Assembly: GCA_029821215.1 (NCBI GenBank)
Contig: JALGTV010000104.1
Span: 1 to 8,457 of the forward strand
Direction: 5' to 3'
Length of the DNA: 8,457 nt
Origin: Candidatus Zipacnadia bacterium
Lineage (GTDB): Bacteria > Armatimonadota > Zipacnadia > Zipacnadales > Zipacnadaceae
A model generated the notes under the pieces. The model ran no database searches and had not been told where the DNA came from. It saw nothing but the letters and a program-made list of their open reading frames with translations. Both the position numbers and the translations under genes were made by a program. Shown one piece after another: positions 1 to 6,257 of this stretch (positions within the stretch are counted from its first letter, which is position 1; the number at the start of each line of letters is the position of its first letter).

Positions 1-1
1 C

Positions 2-817
2 GGCTACTCAACGGTTGAGCCGGAAAGAGCCACTGCCGCTTCAGGTGGGCTAACCACCCGCCTACTCCGCTCTATGCTGGAGAGCAACTTAGTGCAGGCC
101 GTCTTGGTGATTAGACCCACCGGAGACCCTGGGCAACTTTTCAAAGCAACGTGGGTGCGCAGTTCAAAGGCTGTGTTAGCAGCCGCCGGCACCAAATACT
201 ATCCCACTACAATCGCAGATGCTCTCAGAGAGCTACGTACCGGGTCGCTTCAACATTATGCCGTGGTAGCACTGCCCTGTACGATCAGGGCTTTGCGGCT
301 GGCCAGCCAGCAGTACCCCTGGCTGCAGGAGCGCCTCTCCTTCCTATTGGGCCTAACTTGTGGGCATATGGTTTCGGCTGCTTACACGGAGGTGCTAATA
401 GGCGCAAGCGGGTGCCGTCTTGACGCCGTGACTGGGGTCTCCTATCGCGGAAAGATAGGTACGCAACGCAGCAGTGACTACCGGTTCCAAGCGTATGAGG
501 TTGACAAACAAGGTCGCCCCTTGCCTTTCACCAGCAACTTGGTGAGCGGTCTGTGGAGCGGCCGCTACTTGTGTTTGAATGGGTGTCTGTATTGCCAGGA
601 TCTGTTTGCTGATGTCTCGGATGTGACACTGATGGACGCCTGGCTGCCCCAGTATATTGATGATCCACGCGGGACCAATCTGGTCGTAGTGCGTTCACCC
701 GAAATCAATCATCTACTCAAGCGCGAAGCACGGGCCGGGCGTATTGCTTTGGAGCCAATCGAACCGGAGCAGGTAATAGCAAGTCAGCAGGGAGCGTACC
801 GGTTCGAGCCAGGATAG
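2..817 (+). CDS. Coenzyme F420 hydrogenase/dehydrogenase beta-subunit family protein, 5'-partial
   Basis: The frame is open from the left edge, so the N-terminus (in this family often a ferredoxin-like 4Fe-4S part) lies outside; 271 residues are visible. Family signs, numbered from the first visible codon: SGGL near 14-17 followed by TRLLRSMLE; a TKYYP-type segment near 64-68; VALPCTIRALR at about 89-99; GLTCGH at 117-122; a cysteine cluster C-x3-C-x2-C at 191-198 leading to DAW at 212-214 and a GTN-VVVRS stretch. These fit the FrhB-type N- and C-terminal domains. Such proteins occur beside polysaccharide pyruvyl transferases in surface-glycan clusters of organisms that do not rely on F420; their substrate there is not established. 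A redox step on a sugar or carrier is inference. The protein stops abruptly after VIASQQGAYRFEPG, shorter than the usual C-terminus, and a continuation exists in another frame (817-999), so this 3' end is probably shifted. Confidence 0.85.
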   Translation, partial: GYSTVEPERATAASGGLTTRLLRSMLESNLVQAVLVIRPTGDPGQLFKATWVRSSKAVLAAAGTKYYPTTIADALRELRTGSLQHYAVVALPCTIRALRLASQQYPWLQERLSFLLGLTCGHMVSAAYTEVLIGASGCRLDAVTGVSYRGKIGTQRSSDYRFQAYEVDKQGRPLPFTSNLVSGLWSGRYLCLNGCLYCQDLFADVSDVTLMDAWLPQYIDDPRGTNLVVVRSPEINHLLKREARAGRIALEPIEPEQVIASQQGAYRFEPG

Positions 818-999
818 CGGGCCACTGTGCCGACTTCAATATGTATCTGGCCAGAGTACTCGTGCGGGGACGTGGCCTCAGACGGCAGATAGGCATTGGC
901 CTGCTCAGGCTTTGGGCTGCCACCGGTCGTCTCGGGAGGCGAATCGTCTCAAGGAGCTTGAGAGCCGCAAGAAGAGTCTTAGTCTTAGGCAGGAGGTAA
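817..999 (+). pseudogene. Probable out-of-frame C-terminal continuation of the F420-hydrogenase-like gene
   Basis: After the TAG at 815-817, the frame one base back stays open from 664 to a TAA at 997-999. From 820 it reads GHCADFNMYLARVLVRGRG and then an arginine-rich, amphipathic stretch (LLRLWAATGRLGRRIV and on). No start codon with a ribosome site precedes it. Its stop lies inside the AGGAGGT ribosome site of the next gene, the tight spacing expected of a genuine upstream gene end, whereas a stop at 817 would leave an unexplained 188-bp gap. One missing base (or two extra) around 790-815 would join the two parts. I read this as the true C-terminus displaced by a frameshift, either real or a sequencing/assembly error. 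The alternative, that it is simply intergenic DNA, cannot be excluded. Confidence 0.55.
991..997 (+). promoter_or_regulatory. Ribosome binding site AGGAGGT of the pyruvyl transferase gene
   Basis: A near-perfect Shine-Dalgarno sequence lies 8 bases before the ATG at 1006 and fixes that start. It overlaps the TAA at 997-999 that ends the shifted frame of the preceding gene, which suggests translational coupling in the intact operon. Confidence 0.85.
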
Positions 1000-1005
1000 A
1001 ATACG

Positions 1006-2193
1006 ATGAAACGTTTCTTATTGGCAGGACATGGTGGCTTCTTCAACCGCGGCTGCGAGGCCATTGTCATATCAACAGTCAGCCTCCTGCGCGAGGCCTT
1101 TCCGGGTTGTGAGATTAGACTGAGCTCCTTCTCCGCTGCCGAAGACCGGCAACGGTGTATGGTTGAGGGGATTGATATCGTTGCTGCTCAGTGGTTGTCT
1201 CGCCGACTATGGGCCCGGCTGTTGCGAAAAGCGGCGCGCACTATTGGTTATTGGGACATCATATTGGGACCTACACGAGATGCCCTGCGTTGGGCTGATG
1301 TTGTAGTTTCAATCGGTGGGGACAATTACACCTTAGATTATGCGTTTCCACCGGCGTATTTTGTTCATCTGAACCATCTGACTAAGAAATACGGCAAGTA
1401 CCTGGTTATCTGGGGGGCCTCAATCGGTCCATTTGAGGTCAACGGCGTCCTCTGTAAGCCGCTCATAGAGGCAGTGGAGTTAGCAGACATTATTACCGCC
1501 AGAGATTATGCCACTGTTGAGGAACTGGCAGAATATGGCATTGTGGAGGACGTCTACCACGTCGCCGATCCAGCTTTTTTGCTGCCTACGGCGGATGATG
1601 CTCCTGTCTACGAACACGAGTCGGGCCCTCTGGTCGGCATAAACATCAGTCCCCTGGTTGCCCCACTAAACAACGAGTTTCCTGAAAATATCCAGGGCAT
1701 TGTGATGACGGCTCAACATCTTATTGACAAGCTGGGGGCAAAACTCCTGTTGATTTTACACGTGGCCTCGACGGGCAATATTCCCGGTGACGAGGTTTGC
1801 CTGGAACGGCTATCACAACTCATCGCGCGAGATGGCCAGGTGCAGATTGTGCCCTATCATCTTAATGCAATGCAGACTAAGTCTGTAATTTCGCAATGTG
1901 ACCTCTTACTTGCTGGTAGGACCCACGCAACTATTTCCGGCTTCTCCACCGCAGTGCCTACTATTTCGATCGCTTACAGCCGTAAGGCCCTGGGGATCAA
2001 TGAATATCTCTTCGGGCACACAGACTATGTTATAGCCAAACAAGACCTGGCGAATGCCGAGGTAGTTTCGCGTACAGTATCACGGGTCTTAGAGGAAGGC
2101 CCTGTCATAAGAAGCTATTTGGAGGGCAAGATACCCGCCGTGAAGGATGCTGCTCGTCGCGGGGCTGAATATCTCAAGAAATCATTACCCTAA
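1006..2193 (+). CDS. Polysaccharide pyruvyl transferase family protein (WcaK/CsaB-like)
   Basis: A 395-residue protein, normal length for the family, which transfers a pyruvate ketal from phosphoenolpyruvate to a sugar of a surface polysaccharide in the cytoplasm. Visible signs in order: an N-terminal strand and glycine loop GHGGFFNRGCEAI (about 8-20); DVVVSIGGDNYTLD (98-111); VIWGASIGPF (134-143); a D-IITARDYATVEEL segment (161-174); VADPAFLLP (186-194); GINISPL (211-217); and the C-terminal signature SQCDLLLAGRTHATISGF (296-313) with the conserved R305-x-H307, followed by VPTISIAYSRKALG. The layout is the two Rossmann-like, GT-B-type halves of the family. The ATG is set by the AGGAGGT site at 991-997. 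It directly follows the F420-hydrogenase-like gene, a pairing known from other glycan clusters. The acceptor sugar cannot be read from sequence, and some family members may act on other substrates. No broken motif was seen. Confidence 0.9.
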   Translation: MKRFLLAGHGGFFNRGCEAIVISTVSLLREAFPGCEIRLSSFSAAEDRQRCMVEGIDIVAAQWLSRRLWARLLRKAARTIGYWDIILGPTRDALRWADVVVSIGGDNYTLDYAFPPAYFVHLNHLTKKYGKYLVIWGASIGPFEVNGVLCKPLIEAVELADIITARDYATVEELAEYGIVEDVYHVADPAFLLPTADDAPVYEHESGPLVGINISPLVAPLNNEFPENIQGIVMTAQHLIDKLGAKLLLILHVASTGNIPGDEVCLERLSQLIARDGQVQIVPYHLNAMQTKSVISQCDLLLAGRTHATISGFSTAVPTISIAYSRKALGINEYLFGHTDYVIAKQDLANAEVVSRTVSRVLEEGPVIRSYLEGKIPAVKDAARRGAEYLKKSLP

Positions 2194-2313
2194 ACAAATA
2201 GTATCCCTCAATTTTGCTCTCATACCCCTTGTCCCAGAATTACTGCCTTTATGCGGAAGGTGAGCCGCTTAGAGACGGCGAACTGCATCCTGAGCAGACC
2301 TACCCAGGTTTAA
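2194..2313 (+). other. 120-bp intergenic gap between pyruvyl transferase and polymerase genes
   Basis: The longest gap in the operon after allowing for the shifted first gene. It contains no convincing gene, no stem-loop with a T-run, and no promoter I would defend. A weak GCGG...CCGC pairing lies around 2253-2268. Short open frames here (for example an ATG at 2251 giving 20 residues) lack a ribosome site and family features. An internal promoter or leader could sit here, but nothing in the sequence shows it. Confidence 0.4.
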
Positions 2314-3762
2314 ATGGGAATTCCGGCTCAGTACGTTTTCGAGATTATCATGTCACACCCGGCAAATCATATTGCTATGCGTACCCCGCCGTGGTTAGGC
2401 ACTCTGCTGCCGGCCGTGGCAGTAGTTATTCTAGCATTGGTAGCCTGTAAGTCGCCATGGGCAGCGGTGAGCATGGTTGTGTTCCTAGGCGCTGCAGCCT
2501 TGACCCTGAGCTGTCCACATGTATTAGTAATCCTTCTGGCAATAGTGCTGCCCATTAGTCGGGCTCCTTATGTAGGGTTCTATCTGCGTCCCTACCATGC
2601 AGTCGCGCTGGTAGCGCTGCCGCTGCTCCTATGGTATCGGGCGGCGGGCAAAATCCCGGCATTCCGACTTAATTGGGCTGACCTGAGCATAGTTGCATTC
2701 TTGACGTGTTGTCTACTGTCTTTTTCAGCTTCCTCGGATATCTACTGGAGCATGCGCAAATCTGCTTCTCTGATCTGGCTGGTGCTATTATACATAGCAA
2801 TTCGCGGACTGTTACACAGCAAAGAGGCACTGCGCAAGGCCATCAATGCCGCGGGCCTTAGTATGGGTTTGTTGGCTATTGGGGGCCTGATTGTAATGGT
2901 ATTATTTATTACCCGCCAGATGTTTACGGAATTGGTTCCCATCTCTGCGGGCCTGACTCCGCGCCTGGCTTATCTGCATGCCGATCCGAACTTTTATGGC
3001 ATGTACGTGGGCATCTACTTAATATTTGCCTTAGTTTTCCTATTGCGTTACCCTACGGTGAATCCTTGGCTAAAAGGGGTACTCATATTACTGCTATGTA
3101 CTAATTTAATATTAGCCTTTTCACGAGGCGCTTTCTTAGCTTTCGCAGTGATACTACCTTTAATCCTGTTTATACTCAGGCAGCATATCAGCCGTCGCAC
3201 AGTCCTTCTCGCGACTCTATTGTTGGCCTTAGTGATATTGGCTATCGTAATTACAGTTCCCCAGTGGATCTGGCTGCCCCAATGGAATCGCTTGGTGCAG
3301 ACTTATGCGCAAATCAGCACAGGTCAGGCGCCCAGAATTGCACAATTGCGATATGCCTGGGGGGTATTTAGTAGGCATCCCCTTTTAGGGGTGGGAATAG
3401 GGGTCTCGCGCACTTGGTACTACTATCTGAAATATGCTCACAATATGTTCTTAGAAATAATATTGGACACTGGCATAGTCGGTTTGATCGGGTATCTGCT
3501 GATGATTGGCTCAGTGGTAACAATGGGGGTGCGGGCCTACCGGTGGACTTCGGATGACTACCTTAAGACGGTGTTGGGGGCGGCTCTTATGGCTCTGACC
3601 TTTTTCCACCTTCAAGCCCTTACACTCAACACCCTGCAGGATGTTATGCTCTGGGTGATGATGGGCCTCATCGTAGCCACTGCCATAGTGGTTGAAAAGC
3701 AGAATAAGCTGTTACATTCCAGCCAGTCAGGGGATATAGACGGTGTCGAGGTCTTGTCGTAA
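2314..3762 (+). CDS. O-antigen ligase/polymerase (Wzy/WaaL-type) membrane protein
   Basis: A 482-residue polytopic membrane protein with roughly 11-12 hydrophobic segments (about 27-45, 50-82, 94-108, 121-138, 149-166, 183-200, 228-245, 253-269, 272-289, 296-316, 386-407, 418-462 as one or two). The family signature (Wzy_C, PF04932) is clear: RLAYLHADPNFYGMYVG near 217-233, SRGAFLAF at 270-277, then a large loop with the segment RHPLLGVGIG at 354-363 and AHNMFLEIILDTGIVGLIGY at 375-394. It would polymerise lipid-linked repeat units on the outer face of the cytoplasmic membrane; given the Wzz-like gene downstream, polymerase is more likely than ligase. The start is uncertain: a TAA lies directly before the ATG at 2314 and only a weak AGG precedes it; ATGs at 2350 and 2377 are alternatives that would still leave the first membrane helix. 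The 3' end overlaps the next gene by 20 bases. Confidence 0.88.
   Translation: MGIPAQYVFEIIMSHPANHIAMRTPPWLGTLLPAVAVVILALVACKSPWAAVSMVVFLGAAALTLSCPHVLVILLAIVLPISRAPYVGFYLRPYHAVALVALPLLLWYRAAGKIPAFRLNWADLSIVAFLTCCLLSFSASSDIYWSMRKSASLIWLVLLYIAIRGLLHSKEALRKAINAAGLSMGLLAIGGLIVMVLFITRQMFTELVPISAGLTPRLAYLHADPNFYGMYVGIYLIFALVFLLRYPTVNPWLKGVLILLLCTNLILAFSRGAFLAFAVILPLILFILRQHISRRTVLLATLLLALVILAIVITVPQWIWLPQWNRLVQTYAQISTGQAPRIAQLRYAWGVFSRHPLLGVGIGVSRTWYYYLKYAHNMFLEIILDTGIVGLIGYLLMIGSVVTMGVRAYRWTSDDYLKTVLGAALMALTFFHLQALTLNTLQDVMLWVMMGLIVATAIVVEKQNKLLHSSQSGDIDGVEVLS
3729..3734 (+). promoter_or_regulatory. Ribosome binding site AGGGGA supporting a GTG start at 3743
   Basis: This purine-rich site lies inside the end of the polymerase gene, 8 bases before the GTG at 3743. 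No ATG occurs near the glycosyltransferase N-terminus, so this site decides the start and implies translational coupling to the polymerase gene. Confidence 0.7.
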
Positions 3763-4918
3763 TCAAGCAACCAAAGGCAAAACGCGTCCACGAGTCCTGC
3801 ATCTGATTCATACTCTGGACCGGGGAGGGGCCGAACAGCTATTGGCTTCGTGGTTTAACTGGGTACAAGATTCAGACTTTCAGTACGAGGTTTGCTGCCT
3901 GTTCAGCGGGGGTGTGCACGAGGATTCTATCCGCAAGGCTAACGTACCGGTGCATATTGCCGGACTAAAAAGCCCCTATGACCTGATTGGATTAGGACGA
4001 GCTGCTCGCATTATTGCTCGCCGGCGGCCGGATATTGTCCATACCCATCTGCGGTATTCCGATTTGGTGGGGCCCCCTTTATCACTACTAACTGGATGCC
4101 GGCGAGTATTAACCACCATTCATAATACCGCGCCTCACTACTTTGAGCCTGGGATAGCCCTTAGTCGATTTGAAGCAGCAACCTACAAATCTATCAGCAA
4201 GTTGTTCCCTCGATATTACACGGCTATTTCCCAAGCAGTAGCTGAGGATATTAAACTCCATTTGGGTAATAATTCACCAATATGGGTGGTGTACAATGCC
4301 GTTGACTGTGAGCGCCTGAGAGCGACAGTTGACCGGGATCGTTCACGGGTACGGCAGGAACTAAGTCTGGCAGAAGACACACCGGTGTATATTTGTGTGG
4401 GTCGGCTTGAGTACCAGAAGGGCCAACACAAGTTGCTGGAGGCTTTTGACCTGGTCCTGCGTCGCCAGCCCCAGGCGGTGCTGCTGCTGGTGGGCGAAGG
4501 TTCAGCCCGCCCTGCCCTGGAGCAACAGACCGCACAACTGTCCAGGAAGGAGAATGTTAGGTTCCTGGGGAAACGTTCTGATGTCCCAGCCTTACTAAAT
4601 GCTGCTGACGTATTCGTCTCAGCCGCAATCTATGAGGGTTTTGGGATTGCTCTCGCCGAGGCAATGGCCTTAGGAGTACCAGTTATATCTCCCCGAGTGG
4701 GGGGAATCCCCGAGTTCATTGAAAATAACGTCACTGGGGTATTAACCCAGCCAGGGGACTGGGAGGCATTGGCCCAACAGATGCTTGAGCTTCATAACGA
4801 TGAGCCACGCCGAAGGCGATTGGCCAAGGCCGCCTGCAGGTACATTGAGACTAACTTCCATATTTCCCGGATGGTAGAGGCCTACGAGGAGATTTATCGT
4901 CACATTCTACAGGAGTAG
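3743..4918 (+). CDS. Family 4 glycosyltransferase (first of two adjacent copies)
   Basis: A 391-residue GT-B fold retaining glycosyltransferase. The N-terminal acceptor domain starts with RVLHLIHTLDRGGAEQLL (17-34), containing the glycine-rich GGAE loop, and has DIVHTHLRYSDLVG (97-110) and TTIHNTAPHY (124-133). AISQAV (161-166) and VVYNAVD (182-188) lie before the nucleotide-sugar domain. The C-terminal GT4 domain shows VGRLEYQKG (219-227), LLVGEGS (248-254), and the E-x7-E pair E298/E306 within EGFGIALAEAMALGVPVI, followed by GGIPEFI. It would add one sugar to the lipid-linked repeat unit at the cytoplasmic membrane face; donor and acceptor are not readable. The start is GTG with AGGGGA 8 bases upstream, overlapping the polymerase gene by 20 bases. 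The basic first 16 residues precede the first strand. It resembles the next gene along its length, so the two probably arose by an old duplication or are recruited subfamily relatives. Confidence 0.92.
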   Translation: MSRSCRNQATKGKTRPRVLHLIHTLDRGGAEQLLASWFNWVQDSDFQYEVCCLFSGGVHEDSIRKANVPVHIAGLKSPYDLIGLGRAARIIARRRPDIVHTHLRYSDLVGPPLSLLTGCRRVLTTIHNTAPHYFEPGIALSRFEAATYKSISKLFPRYYTAISQAVAEDIKLHLGNNSPIWVVYNAVDCERLRATVDRDRSRVRQELSLAEDTPVYICVGRLEYQKGQHKLLEAFDLVLRRQPQAVLLLVGEGSARPALEQQTAQLSRKENVRFLGKRSDVPALLNAADVFVSAAIYEGFGIALAEAMALGVPVISPRVGGIPEFIENNVTGVLTQPGDWEALAQQMLELHNDEPRRRRLAKAACRYIETNFHISRMVEAYEEIYRHILQE

Positions 4919-4929
4919 CGGCAGTAGCT

Positions 4930-6099
4930 ATGGCGGATGGCAACGACTCTATACGGGTGATGCACTTGGTCAATACTTACCAATATGGTGGGGCAGAGAC
5001 GGTAATTCGGGACCTAATTACCCAAAGCGACCAGCAGCAGACGCAATACCAGGTATGTGCCCTACTGAATCGGCAAGAGGCTCGCCATTGGATTGATGAG
5101 CTGGGGGTAGAGTTTGTCTCGCCCGGGTTGTGTCATCCCCTTGACTTAGTTCGGGGTCCCGGGTTGGCTGGTCTGATTCGCCGATTCCGGCCACACATAT
5201 TGCATACTCATTTGCCAGTCTCGGACCTATACGGTTGGGGTATGCGCCAGTTTGTCGGCAAGCCCGCATTGGTAACTACATTGCATAATATAGCCGGCTA
5301 CTACTACCAACAGGACAATCGGCTGCGCCATTGCCAGTCACGGGTTCATCGCTGGGTGATGCATCACTGGCCGGGGACTATAGTGGCTATTTCTGAAGCT
5401 GTTAGGCAGAGCTTCTCGCGCTATTTGCACAATTGGGGACAGATTGTGGTAATAGCTAATGGTATAGACGAGCAGCGCATCGAGGTCGGCCATCAGCGAA
5501 GTCGACAAAGTGTACGGACTGAGCTGGGCCTATCTGCGGAGATTCCAGTCATACTTAGTGTCGGTCGTCTGGAAAAGCAGAAGAATTATCCCCATCTGCT
5601 GCGAGCAGTCCATTTATTGGCCGACCACAAATTGGATTTTGCGGCCTTGATTGTCGGCGAAGGTTCGCAAAAGGTTAACTTACAGCAGATGATTAATAAT
5701 CTGAGCCTTCATAAATATGTCCAATTGCTTGGAGCTCGCGAAGACGTCATAGACCTTATGAATGCCGCCGACTGCTTTGTCATGTCATCGCTTTGGGAAG
5801 GATTACCTATGGCCTTGTTAGAAGCAATGATGGTCGGATTGCCAATTGTCAGCACCGCGGTGGGTGCGGTGCCGGAGGTAATTCAGGACGGGGTCACCGG
5901 CTGCCTGGTGCCGCCGCAGAATCCCGCGGCCCTAGCTCAAGCTCTTGAGCAGGTTCTATCAAACCCAACTATGGCTGCCTCCTGGGGGCAACAGGCTCAG
6001 CGCCGAGCCCGCACGCACTATAGTGCCGCTACTATGGCGGCGCAATATCAGCAATTGTACAGGGAACTCGCCACTGCAAAGCTACAATCAACCCAATGA
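4930..6099 (+). CDS. Family 4 glycosyltransferase (second of two adjacent copies)
   Basis: A 389-residue GT-B glycosyltransferase. The acceptor domain begins IRVMHLVNTYQYGGAETVI (8-26) and has HILHTHLPVSDLYG (89-102) and TTLHNIAGYYY (116-126). AISEAVRQ (153-160) and VIANGID (174-180) lead into the donor domain, with VGRLEKQKN (211-219), IVGEGS (241-246) and the E-x7-E pair E290/E298 in EGLPMALLEAMMVGLPIV, then GAVPEVIQDGVTG. All key residues of GT4 appear present. It should add a further sugar to the repeat unit. The ATG lies 11 bases after the previous stop; the nearest ribosome site, AGGAG at 4911-4915, is rather far (14 bases), and no better in-frame start exists upstream. Its stop overlaps the ATG of the wzz-like N-terminal segment (ATGA, 6096-6099), a mark of translational coupling. 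Confidence 0.92.
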   Translation: MADGNDSIRVMHLVNTYQYGGAETVIRDLITQSDQQQTQYQVCALLNRQEARHWIDELGVEFVSPGLCHPLDLVRGPGLAGLIRRFRPHILHTHLPVSDLYGWGMRQFVGKPALVTTLHNIAGYYYQQDNRLRHCQSRVHRWVMHHWPGTIVAISEAVRQSFSRYLHNWGQIVVIANGIDEQRIEVGHQRSRQSVRTELGLSAEIPVILSVGRLEKQKNYPHLLRAVHLLADHKLDFAALIVGEGSQKVNLQQMINNLSLHKYVQLLGAREDVIDLMNAADCFVMSSLWEGLPMALLEAMMVGLPIVSTAVGAVPEVIQDGVTGCLVPPQNPAALAQALEQVLSNPTMAASWGQQAQRRARTHYSAATMAAQYQQLYRELATAKLQSTQ

Positions 6100-6257
6100 A
6101 TAAGGAACCGACCTCTTCCATAATAGGATCAGAGCTCTCTGTTGCCCAGGCGCTGCAGCGCATCCGGCAGCGGCTGCGGACTATTCAAGTATACTGCGCA
6201 GACCACTTTGTTATTCACCGCAGCCTCTACGAGCCCCCGGGTAGCCAGCGGGGTTAG
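6096..6257 (+). pseudogene. N-terminal segment of the wzz-like gene, in a different frame from the main body
   Basis: An ATG at 6096 overlaps the preceding stop as ATGA, the expected position for the next operon gene. It reads MNKEPTSSIIGSELSVAQAL followed by a basic QRIRQRLR stretch, which looks like the cytoplasmic N-terminal arm that precedes the first membrane helix of Wzz proteins. From about 6180 the frame loses likeness to the family and stops at 6255-6257 (53 residues in all). The Wzz body resumes in the frame one base on at about 6187. The expected membrane helix lies in neither frame. The likely explanation is a deletion of 3n+2 bases near 6175-6187 in an ancestral gene. Confidence 0.65.

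Noticed and set aside
151..423. 90-residue + strand frame inside the F420-hydrogenase-like gene
   Set aside because: A shadow of the clear family-matching frame in the same stretch.
780..820. Programmed ribosomal frameshift at the end of the first gene
   Set aside because: No convincing slippery heptamer or downstream structure was seen, so an ordinary indel or sequencing error is preferred.
717..1070. Open frame of 117 residues on the - strand
   Set aside because: It lies opposite the C-terminal region of the first gene and the start of the pyruvyl transferase, reads as a proline/arginine/leucine-rich shadow, and has no family features.
2253..2275. Possible terminator hairpin in the gap (GCGG/CCGC and GCCG/CGGC pairings)
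   Set aside because: Stems are only four base pairs, the loops are long, and no T-run follows; the operon very likely reads through.
2214..2450. 78-residue + strand frame beginning at TTG in the intergenic gap
   Set aside because: No ribosome site, no recognisable domain, and it runs well into the polymerase gene in another frame.
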